From: Eggerthellaceae bacterium
Lineage (GTDB): Bacteria; Actinomycetota; Coriobacteriia; Coriobacteriales; Eggerthellaceae
Reading direction: 5' to 3'
Assembly: GCA_003452695.1 (NCBI GenBank)
Contig: DMNP01000353.1
Span: forward strand, 657-6,026
Length of the DNA stretch: 5,370 bases
The notes beneath the pieces are model-generated. The model was not told where the DNA came from, did not search any database, and was given only the letters and a program-made list of their open reading frames with translations. Shown piece after piece: positions 1-5,370 of the stretch. The position numbers were made by a program, and so were the translations under genes. Within the stretch, counting starts at the first letter, position 1. Every line of letters begins with the position of its first letter.

Positions 1-25
1 AGTGCGGGTTGCGGGTGGAAGGCAG

Positions 26-56
26 GGAGGGCTGCCCGTAGCGAGGGCAGCCCTCC
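26..56 (-). terminator. Hairpin downstream of the double URO-D gene, likely terminator
   Basis: A perfect 12-bp inverted repeat (arms 26-37 and 45-56, very GC-rich) surrounds a 7-nt loop. It starts 37 nt after the stop codon of the methyltransferase gene, where a transcript end is expected. On the minus strand the stem is followed by a pyrimidine-rich stretch (CTGCCTTCC) rather than a run of T. It is therefore not a textbook intrinsic terminator. High-GC actinobacteria often use such hairpins without a clear U-tract, so termination is likely but inferred. Confidence 0.6.
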
Positions 57-92
57 GTTGGCAGGGGGGTTATTCGTGCATCGCGCGCAGGA

Positions 93-2192
93 CTACTTGC
101 GCGTCGCGGAAACGGCGACGTCGATCATGCGCTTCACGCGGCCGAGCGAGGCGTTGGCCGGATAGAAGCAACCCGGCGCCAGGACGAAGCCGGTATCGCC
201 GCCGATCTCTTCGATGACCTGCTTGCATTCCTGGTCCCATTCCAGGTCGGTGCCGTGCACGGCGTTCCACGGCGTGACCGCGCCCATAAGCGCCACCTTG
301 TCGCCGTATTGCTGTTTGGTCGATGCCAGGCTGTCGCAGCCGAACGCCGGGTGCAGGAAGGATATCGCAGCGGGCTGCAGGGCTTCTATCTGCAGGTCGA
401 AGTAGGCGCCGGATTGGCAGCTGTGCACCAGGTTGATGCCGCCCTTGTCGATGACGACCTGGGCCAGGCGCGCCACGCTATCGCGCTCGATGTTCGTCCA
501 TTGCTCGCGCGTCATGTTGGACGATCCCGCGAAATAGGTGTCCCACATAATGCCATCGATGCCCGTTTCCATGAGCATGTTTGCGAATTGAACGAGGGTC
601 TCGGTAACGTTTTCCACGGCTTGGCGGATGTCGTCGGCATGCGCGCTGAAGTCGCGGCGAATCTTGCGCTGCCCGCGCATGAGCGAAAGGGTGGACAGCG
701 GCCCCATGACGTAGGCGAACACGGGCTTTTCGTTCCCCAGCTCGTCCACCACGATCTTGCAGGCATCGCGGTGCATGACCATGCGTTCGCTGGCAAGCGC
801 GTCGACCGGCTTGATGTTGCCGTAATCGTCGGCCGTGGGCACCAGGCGGCGCGTTCCGTCGGGACGTCCCGGGTTGTTGCGGTTGTAGATGACCGGCTGG
901 CCCCAGGCGCTGGCTTCCACCGTGAAGTCCACGACCACCAGCACACAGTCCTCTTCGGGGAACATCTTGGCCATCTCGATATAGCCCTTGGCGATGAGCT
1001 CGGCGCTGGAAGCCCACTCGGGGAACGTCGCGCCGGTGAGTATGCGGTTCGTGCCCGCGACGAAGGGATGCACCGGCACGCGGTCGACTGGTTCGTGGCT
1101 CAGCGCCGCGAAGAAGCGCTCGCGCGAGGTCATGGTCGTAGGCGCGGGCTTGGCCGCCGCCGCTGCCGCGGTGGTGTCCTCGTCGACGCTATCGGCATAG
1201 AAGTGCTCGACAGCCGAGAAGAACGCCTCGATGTTTTCCCATGGCGTGAGCTGCGGGATGTCGCAACCGCTGGATACGATGAAGTTGGGATACTGCGAGC
1301 AGGCTTCCAGCAGCTCGACCGTTGCCGCATACACGCTTTCGGCCGTGCCATGGCAGAACTGGGCCGCCGGGTCGACGTTGCCGAAGCACACGACGTCTTC
1401 GGGAATATGCGGCATCATCTCGGCCATGTCCACCGCATTGCCCAGATGCAGGCCCGCGGCGCCAGTGGCGACTATGCTGTCGATGGTGTTCTTCACGCTG
1501 GACCCGCAGTTGTGCACGATGACGATGAACTCGTCGTCCTGCGTCTCGTCGACGATGCGCTTCACGTAGGGGTTCGAGAATTCCTCGGTCAGGTCGGGCG
1601 AGAGCAGGCCGGCCAGCGGTTCGGCCATCATCACGCCGTCGGCGCCGGCGGCCTTCAGCTCCTTGGTGTAGGCGATGATGAAATCGGTTACCTTGTTCAG
1701 CACCGCGTGCACCAAATCGGGCTCGTCGTAGCACAAGAACATGACCTCGTTCACATCCATCAGGCGTCCTGCCAGCGAGAACGGGCCGATGTTGCCCGCG
1801 ATGACGGGCTTGTCGCTTACGCGTTCGGCCACCTTGCGCACGCCTTCGATGCACACGCCCGTGCGACCTTCGCGCGGGTCGGGGACTTCCAGCAAATCGA
1901 CGTTGCTGTCCTCGTCGACGATCGAACCGATGACGGTCGGCACCTCGTTGTCGCTGTAGCGGATGGTGCTGCCGAAGGCCTCGGCTTCCACCGACAGGTC
2001 CATGAAGGCCAGCACGGCGGCCATGTCGGTGTGGTCGTGGATGTACATCATGGCTTCGGCCTGCAGGTCGGGCGAATAGATAAGCTCCTTGGTCGTCACG
2101 CCCATCTTTTCGGCCGCGGGAAAGGTGAGCACCGGCAAGGCTTTCTTCACCGGGGCCGCTATCTGGTCCTTCACCCATTGCTTCATGTCCAT
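93..2192 (-). CDS. Tandem URO-D-fold corrinoid methyltransferase (two fused MtaA/CmuA-like domains)
   Basis: A 699-residue cytoplasmic protein with two URO-D-fold domains: residues 1 to about 335, and about 355 to 699. Single-domain members have roughly 340-370 residues. A low-complexity linker with six alanines (342-347) joins them. Domain 2 opens with the classic TSRERFFAAL start (355-364). Domain 1 has a different opening, with ALPVLTFPAAEKMGVTTKEL at 18-37. Each domain carries the His-x-Cys...Cys zinc signature of MtaA/MtbA-type methyltransferases: H227, C229, C310, and H590, C592, C675. Both also have a DxxVEAxAxG segment (65-74 and 422-431). No corrinoid-binding DxHxxG motif is present, so a separate corrinoid protein is expected. 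By family knowledge it would transfer methyl groups between a corrinoid protein and a donor or acceptor; the substrate cannot be read from the sequence. Haem-type uroporphyrinogen decarboxylase is unlikely given the Cys/His sites and the fusion. The ATG at 2192 follows an in-frame TGA (2220-2222) and an AAGGGAG element 11 nt away. Confidence 0.88.
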   Translation of the reverse strand: MDMKQWVKDQIAAPVKKALPVLTFPAAEKMGVTTKELIYSPDLQAEAMMYIHDHTDMAAVLAFMDLSVEAEAFGSTIRYSDNEVPTVIGSIVDEDSNVDLLEVPDPREGRTGVCIEGVRKVAERVSDKPVIAGNIGPFSLAGRLMDVNEVMFLCYDEPDLVHAVLNKVTDFIIAYTKELKAAGADGVMMAEPLAGLLSPDLTEEFSNPYVKRIVDETQDDEFIVIVHNCGSSVKNTIDSIVATGAAGLHLGNAVDMAEMMPHIPEDVVCFGNVDPAAQFCHGTAESVYAATVELLEACSQYPNFIVSSGCDIPQLTPWENIEAFFSAVEHFYADSVDEDTTAAAAAAKPAPTTMTSRERFFAALSHEPVDRVPVHPFVAGTNRILTGATFPEWASSAELIAKGYIEMAKMFPEEDCVLVVVDFTVEASAWGQPVIYNRNNPGRPDGTRRLVPTADDYGNIKPVDALASERMVMHRDACKIVVDELGNEKPVFAYVMGPLSTLSLMRGQRKIRRDFSAHADDIRQAVENVTETLVQFANMLMETGIDGIMWDTYFAGSSNMTREQWTNIERDSVARLAQVVIDKGGINLVHSCQSGAYFDLQIEALQPAAISFLHPAFGCDSLASTKQQYGDKVALMGAVTPWNAVHGTDLEWDQECKQVIEEIGGDTGFVLAPGCFYPANASLGRVKRMIDVAVSATRK

Positions 2193-2203
2193 GACGTCAT
2201 CAT

Positions 2204-2210
2204 CTCCCTT
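2204..2210 (-). promoter_or_regulatory. Ribosome binding site of the double URO-D gene, long spacing
   Basis: On the minus strand AAGGGAG precedes the chosen ATG (2192-2190) by 11 nt, longer than the usual 5-9. Between them lie two out-of-frame ATG codons (2203-2201 and 2200-2198), part of a six-codon reading frame that ends in a TGA overlapping the third codon of the gene. The next in-frame ATG (2186) would be 17 nt away, so 2192 remains the best start. The start codon is also inside a 10-bp palindrome, ATGACGTCAT, at 2191-2200. Confidence 0.55.
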
Positions 2211-2293
2211 GGCTCGCGTTCAACAACCTGTGCTTCTGATTGTTGCCGAAGGGGATTTCGGGCGCATTGGGCCAATCCGTAGTTCTTTCCCGT

Positions 2294-2322
2294 TTTCCAT
2301 TGTGCTTTTCGCACAATGGAAA
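2294..2322. promoter_or_regulatory. Perfect inverted repeat between regulator and methyltransferase genes, candidate operator
   Basis: TTTCCATTGTGC (2294-2305) and GCACAATGGAAA (2311-2322) are exact reverse complements separated by TTTTC. The site lies 47 nt after the regulator's stop codon and 101 nt before the methyltransferase start. Its A+T-rich arms stand out from the GC-rich surroundings and from the GC-rich hairpins elsewhere in the window. No T-run follows it on the minus strand, where ACGGG comes next, so a classic terminator fits poorly. A dimeric regulator binding site is the preferred reading, possibly for the PucR-like protein encoded next to it. A transcript-end hairpin for the regulator remains possible. 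Confidence 0.5.
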
Positions 2323-2369
2323 TCTTCTGCCGGGAGTCTCGCGCTCGGGAAGCAGCCTTCGCGCAGTGG

Positions 2370-4007
2370 CTAGTTCTTGCGCTCTTCAGCTCGGCCCAGA
2401 CGAAAGGCCAGCATCAGATCTTGGCGCAATTCGGGGTCGTCGGTATCGATGCCGAGCATATCCTCGATGCGGCCGATGCGATAGCTGACGTTGTTGCGGT
2501 GCATGTGCAGCTGTTCGGCCACCACCGACGCGCGCCGCTCGTGCAGCAGATAGGCTTGCAGGAACTTGTAGTTGTCGGTGTGGTTCTCGGCATCCTGGCG
2601 CGCCAAGACGGACAGGAGCGTTCCAGCATAGGTGCCGGCCAGCAGCTCCATGCCCTCTTGTCCCGCACGTTCCACCAGGAAATCGACGGCATAGCGGTCG
2701 AAGGAATAGATGCGCGACCAGCTGTTGGGCTCTCCGGTTGAATTGACGTGCCCATCCGCATGGCGGGCCTTTCCGATTTGGTAGGCTGCCTTGGCCTGCT
2801 TGTAGGCGTTGGGGGCTTGCGAAAGCGCGGTGAACTTCGAGCTGCGCCCGCACGCCAGCTCGAAGCGCTGCAAGAGATCGTTCATCCGCCGGGACACGGT
2901 GCGCCGCTTGTGCGGGCAGCGCTTCCCCATGCAGTGCAGCACGCACTTCTCGTCGATGCAGTTGAAGCACAGCACGACGACGGCGTCGTCCACCATGAAG
3001 GTCTTGGCGGGCGCCATCGCCAGCGAAACGTCTGCGAGCAGGCGCGACTGGGGAACCGAGTTCTCCCCCGTCGTCGTGTAGAACATGCAGAAGCGCGCCT
3101 CGTGGGGAATCCCGACGTAGCGGCAGCGCTCGGCGAGCACGGCATCGTCTGCAATCTCGCCCGACACGAGGTCTTTCAGGAAGGTGTCCACGGCATTGCC
3201 CGACGGCTTGTCGTCGGGATAGTCGCGCACGGCGAACCATTCAACGCGCTGGGCGAACAGGTCGTAGGCATCCAGCAGGGCGGGCTCGGGGTCGCAAACG
3301 TTGCACATCATGACCGAGATTATGGAAAACGCCGATCGCGTCTTGAAGGATTTCACCACCGTTACGTACTTGCAGATGCTGCGCGAATCGTTCACCACGA
3401 AGCCCTCCGCTTCGGCCCAGGGCTTGAAGCGCTTGTGCAGCTTGAACTTGCGGATGTTGTCCTCGGTGTGGTAGCCGTGCTGGATGAGCTCGACCGTTAT
3501 GGGGTCGTCGCAGGGCACGCTGCGCGTGTAGGCCAAAAGCTTCAGCGCGGGGTCGAGCACGACCACGTTGTTTTTCAGGAAGGGCTCGGCCGCGTCCAGA
3601 AGCTCCTGCAGCGTGCCGCCGGAATAGCAGATGCGGTCCATGGCGCGCTGCCATTCGTCGAAACGCTGCGCCGCGTCCAGCAGGCCGTCGAGCACGTCCA
3701 GGTAGGACGCGTCGCAGGCCACGGCCAGGTCGGCGCCGGAGCCGGCGCGGGCGTCGGGAAGCGCGTCCCGCCCGCTTTCCCCCGGCTGCCCGGCGCCGGG
3801 TTCCACGAGCACGACGTGGCATCCGGCCGCTTTCGCCGCGCTCGCCTCATCGGCTGTGCGGCACACGTACAGGGAATCGGGGCGAAGGGCTTTGCCCGCC
3901 AAGTAGGGACGAACGGCCTCGAACGATGGGTTGTCGTCGTTGCACGCGCGTTGCACGCTCCCCCATTCGGCGCACGCGCGCGCCGCGATGTTCAGCGTTA
4001 TGCTCAT
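2370..4007 (-). CDS. PucR/CdaR-family transcriptional regulator with a cysteine cluster
   Basis: A 545-residue cytoplasmic regulator without signal peptide or membrane segments. The C-terminus (about 482-536) is a PucR-type helix-turn-helix: ERRASVVAEQLHMHRNNVSYRIGRIEDMLGI is split here into ERRASVVAEQL, HMHRNNVSYR (501-510) and IGRIEDMLGI (511-520). This is the usual DNA-binding end of PucR/CdaR proteins. Residues about 30-115 look like an N-terminal PucR-like region, and about 120-260 a possible GAF-like sensor region. The middle (about 270-410) corresponds to the CdaR GGDEF-like segment and contains C347, C350, C355, C359 and C364, followed by a basic patch. Another CxxC lies at C235/C238; the protein has 18 cysteines. 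Such clusters could bind a metal or Fe-S centre or sense redox state, but this is inference. The ATG is preceded by GAGGA with 5-nt spacing. Its position directly upstream of the methyltransferase gene makes that gene the likely target. The ligand is unknown. Confidence 0.85.
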   Translation of the reverse strand: MSITLNIAARACAEWGSVQRACNDDNPSFEAVRPYLAGKALRPDSLYVCRTADEASAAKAAGCHVVLVEPGAGQPGESGRDALPDARAGSGADLAVACDASYLDVLDGLLDAAQRFDEWQRAMDRICYSGGTLQELLDAAEPFLKNNVVVLDPALKLLAYTRSVPCDDPITVELIQHGYHTEDNIRKFKLHKRFKPWAEAEGFVVNDSRSICKYVTVVKSFKTRSAFSIISVMMCNVCDPEPALLDAYDLFAQRVEWFAVRDYPDDKPSGNAVDTFLKDLVSGEIADDAVLAERCRYVGIPHEARFCMFYTTTGENSVPQSRLLADVSLAMAPAKTFMVDDAVVVLCFNCIDEKCVLHCMGKRCPHKRRTVSRRMNDLLQRFELACGRSSKFTALSQAPNAYKQAKAAYQIGKARHADGHVNSTGEPNSWSRIYSFDRYAVDFLVERAGQEGMELLAGTYAGTLLSVLARQDAENHTDNYKFLQAYLLHERRASVVAEQLHMHRNNVSYRIGRIEDMLGIDTDDPELRQDLMLAFRLGRAEERKN

Positions 4008-4012
4008 GCCGA

Positions 4013-4017
4013 TCCTC
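4013..4017 (-). promoter_or_regulatory. Ribosome binding site of the PucR-like regulator
   Basis: GAGGA on the minus strand sits 5 nt before the ATG at 4007-4005. It supports this start and indicates that the regulator is translated independently of fixX, whose stop codon is 87 nt upstream. Confidence 0.65.
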
Positions 4018-4054
4018 GCATCACTTGTTCCGATAGCCGTTCGATTGAAAGCTG

Positions 4055-4087
4055 AATGGGGCGGACAACCTGGCGCTCCGCCCCATT
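4055..4087. terminator. Hairpin between fixX and the regulator, likely terminator
   Basis: A perfect 11-bp inverted repeat (arms 4055-4065 and 4077-4087, core GGGGCGGA/TCCGCCCC) encloses an 11-nt loop. It begins 7 nt after the fixX stop codon, the expected place for the end of the fix transcript. On the minus strand an A-run precedes the stem and only a weak T-rich stretch (CAGCTTTC) follows it. On the plus strand the stem is followed by TTTTT, so the canonical orientation is opposite to the genes. It may act in both directions, or as a U-poor terminator for fixX. It argues that fixCX and the regulator are separate units. Confidence 0.6.
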
Positions 4088-4094
4088 TTTGCGC

Positions 4095-4391
4095 TTATCC
4101 GAAGCGGTATTCCACGCCCATGGTGGGACCCGGATAGGTCCATTTCTTCACGATGGTGTCGCCGCAGATGATGCGGCAGGTGCCGCATTCCAGGCACCCT
4201 GCGTAGTCGAAGCTCTTGCGGCCGTCCTCGTCGCGCTTGTACAACGCGGCCGGGCACACGCGCACCAGCTTGTCGAATTCCGCATCGTCGGGATTCTCGA
4301 CCAGCTCGATGTGCGCGCATTCCTCGTCCACCTCGTACTTGTTCAGCGCAAGGTACTCGTCCACGTTCACGGTTATCTTCATGTCCATCAT
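4095..4391 (-). CDS. fixX: FixX, ferredoxin-like subunit of the FixABCX complex
   Basis: A 98-residue ferredoxin-like protein that resembles E. coli FixX over its whole length: NVDEYLALNKYEVDEECAHI near the start, a VCPAALYKRDEDG segment (45-57), FDYAGCLECGTCR (61-73), and a WTYPGPTMGVEYRFG end. Candidate ligands for a [4Fe-4S] cluster are C46 (in a Cys-Pro pair) and C66, C69, C72. C76 gives an extra cysteine (C-x2-C-x2-C-x3-C), and C25 lies apart. FixX pairs with FixC, together equivalent to one ETF:quinone oxidoreductase, and passes electrons to the quinone side. The ATG at 4391 overlaps the fixC TGA as ATGA, with a weak AAGG 4 nt upstream, indicating translational coupling. Two further in-frame ATGs (codons 2 and 4) could also serve as starts. 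The same frame stays open far upstream through fixC, but that extension is only a shadow. Confidence 0.93.
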   Translation of the reverse strand: MMDMKITVNVDEYLALNKYEVDEECAHIELVENPDDAEFDKLVRVCPAALYKRDEDGRKSFDYAGCLECGTCRIICGDTIVKKWTYPGPTMGVEYRFG

Positions 4392-5370
4392 AGGGCCTTC
4401 ACCGCTCCAATCACGTCGCGCACGATGTTGGCCACGCCGACCTTCATCACATGCGGAAGCATCTTCTGCATCAGGGGCTTCACCGGGGCGCCATCCACGA
4501 TGAACAGGTCGTTCATCATGTCGCGCACCATTTCGGGATAGCCGCTGAACATGCGCTCGAAGTTCTCGAGGAACTCGGGTTCGCGCTGGTACTGGCGGAA
4601 GTCCTTCATGACGAAGGAATTCTCCAGGTCCTCCACGTAGCCCTGCAGCACGTCGGCGGATGCGTCGCCCACCTCCAGCGCCACGGCGGCATGGCGGCCC
4701 GCCATCTGACCTGCGGCCACGGCGTAGTCCATGCCGCGCACCATGTAGCCCAGGTTTATGCACATCATGGCACTGTCGCCGGCAAGCATGACGCCGTCGG
4801 CCACGAGCGGCGGCATGATGTTCAGCCCGCCTTCGGGCACCATGTGGCCGGAATGCTCCACGACCTTGGCGCCGCGGATGAGCGGGGCCACGGCCGGATG
4901 CGATTTCAGGTCTTCCAGCATCTGGTACACGGGCACGCCCTGGCCGTTCGCCAGCGCATCGATGCCCGCCACGACGCCCAGGCTTATGGTGTCGCGGTTG
5001 GTGTACATGAAGCCGCCGCCGAAGGTGCCGTGGGTGGCGTCGCCCGCGAACAGCCAGGCCGCGCCCTCGTCGTCGGATGCTGCCAGCACACGGTCGGTGA
5101 TGGTGCCCGCGGGCAGCTCGAACACCTCCTTGGCGCTGACGGCCATCTGCGATGCGGGCGGCTTCTCGTAGCCCACCGCGTCGCGCGCCAGCAGCGAATT
5201 GGCGCCATCGGCCAAGATGACGATGTCGGCCGTTATCTCGTCTTCGCCGGCGCGAACGCCGCACACCTTGCCGTCATCGTCCTTCAGCAGCGCTTCCACG
5301 GGGATGCCGTAGATCATCTCGGCTCCTGCTTCTTCGGCCTTTTCGGCCAGCCACTGATCGAACGTGGCGT
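4388..5370 (-). CDS. fixC: FixC, ETF:quinone oxidoreductase-type flavoprotein (5' end outside window)
   Basis: About 326 C-terminal residues are visible; the frame is open to the right edge, starting in ATFDQWLAEKAEEAGAEMIY. E. coli FixC has 428 residues, so roughly the first 100, including the N-terminal FAD dinucleotide motif, lie outside the window. The first visible ATG (5317) is internal, not the start. Visible FixC hallmarks are ILADGANSLLAR, the GGGFMYTNRDTISLG segment (about 4975-5020), HPAVAPLIRGAKVVEHSGH, the second FAD-contact region GVMLAGDSAMMCINLGY (about 4749-4800) followed by RGMDYAVAAG, and RMFSGYPE. FixC is the FAD subunit that takes electrons from the FixAB flavoprotein and, with FixX, delivers them to quinone. 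In bifurcating FixABCX complexes this allows ferredoxin or flavodoxin reduction by NADH. FixA and FixB are expected upstream. The stop overlaps the fixX start. Confidence 0.94.
   Translation of the reverse strand, partial: ATFDQWLAEKAEEAGAEMIYGIPVEALLKDDDGKVCGVRAGEDEITADIVILADGANSLLARDAVGYEKPPASQMAVSAKEVFELPAGTITDRVLAASDDEGAAWLFAGDATHGTFGGGFMYTNRDTISLGVVAGIDALANGQGVPVYQMLEDLKSHPAVAPLIRGAKVVEHSGHMVPEGGLNIMPPLVADGVMLAGDSAMMCINLGYMVRGMDYAVAAGQMAGRHAAVALEVGDASADVLQGYVEDLENSFVMKDFRQYQREPEFLENFERMFSGYPEMVRDMMNDLFIVDGAPVKPLMQKMLPHVMKVGVANIVRDVIGAVKAL

Larger units (their letters stand above)
2193..2369. other. Intergenic region between regulator and double URO-D gene
   Basis: This 177-bp gap is the longest noncoding stretch of the window. 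From right to left it holds about 47 bp with no clear element, the 29-bp perfect palindrome, a smaller symmetric element ATTGG-G-CCAAT at 2266-2276, and the ribosome binding site of the methyltransferase gene. I could not find a convincing -35/-10 pair or a sigma-54 type element on the minus strand. A promoter is expected here if the two genes are not simply co-transcribed, but its position is not visible. Confidence 0.5.

Noticed and set aside
2266..2276. Short symmetric element ATTGG-G-CCAAT as a second operator
   Set aside because: Five-bp arms are easily found by chance, and nothing else ties it to regulation. It is mentioned only as part of the intergenic region.
255..2282. A 675-codon open frame on the plus strand across the methyltransferase gene
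   Set aside because: It runs antisense to a clear protein, and its translation is rich in His, Val, Gly and Arg with no recognisable domain. Long antisense frames are expected from codon bias in high-GC DNA.
2211..2293. Possible sigma-70 or sigma-54 promoter upstream of the methyltransferase
   Set aside because: I found TTGG-like fragments but no -35/-10 pair at proper spacing, and no GG/GC pair matching a sigma-54 site.
2748..4055. A 435-codon open frame on the plus strand across the regulator
   Set aside because: It has the same antisense composition artefact, no recognisable motif, and would end in the hairpin region.
4392..5264. Upstream extension of the fixX frame to a 389-residue protein
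   Set aside because: The added part is out of frame over conserved fixC and is Arg/Ala/Gly-rich shadow. FixX similarity starts only after the ATG at 4391.
1..5370. CRISPR arrays, tRNA/rRNA genes, insertion sequences or attachment sites
   Set aside because: There are no regularly spaced repeats, cloverleaf-like segments, transposase motifs or flanking terminal repeats. The window is nearly filled by ordinary coding sequence.

Overview
The window is compact, high-GC bacterial DNA. All four genes I can support lie on the minus strand, so transcription runs from the right edge to the left. In that order they are: fixC (electron-transfer-flavoprotein:quinone oxidoreductase type, 5' part cut by the window edge), fixX (ferredoxin-like, start overlapping the fixC stop), a cysteine-rich PucR/CdaR-type regulator, and a long protein made of two uroporphyrinogen-decarboxylase-fold (URO-D/MtaA-type) methyltransferase domains fused head to tail. 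Gene content and base composition suggest an anaerobic, cobamide-using actinobacterium of the Coriobacteriia/Eggerthellaceae kind. That placement is inference from protein style, not from any marker gene.

Layout by region. 4388-5370: fixC, open at the right edge. 4095-4391: fixX, coupled to fixC by an ATGA overlap. 4008-4094: short gap with a strong GC-rich hairpin just after fixX and a clear ribosome binding site for the regulator. 2370-4007: the PucR-like regulator, with a five-cysteine cluster in its middle region and a C-terminal PucR-type helix-turn-helix. 2193-2369: the longest gap, holding a perfect 12-bp inverted repeat (5-nt spacer) and the ribosome binding site of the next gene. 93-2192: the double URO-D gene. 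1-92: its downstream region, with another perfect 12-bp GC-rich hairpin. I see no tRNA, rRNA, CRISPR array, insertion sequence or phage gene.

How the genes may work together. FixC and FixX are the membrane-facing half of a FixABCX complex; FixA and FixB would be expected upstream, outside the window. FixABCX can bifurcate electrons from NADH to a quinone and to low-potential ferredoxin or flavodoxin. Domains of the MtaA/MtbA/CmuA branch of the URO-D fold move methyl groups to or from corrinoid proteins, and such systems need low-potential electrons to reactivate oxidised corrinoid. A functional link is therefore plausible but unproven. The hairpin after fixX suggests that fixCX is a separate transcript. 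The regulator lies directly upstream of the methyltransferase gene on the same strand, and the palindrome between them is the best candidate for a control site. This regulator plus double-methyltransferase module, with a possible metal- or redox-sensing cysteine cluster, is the most interesting part of the window.
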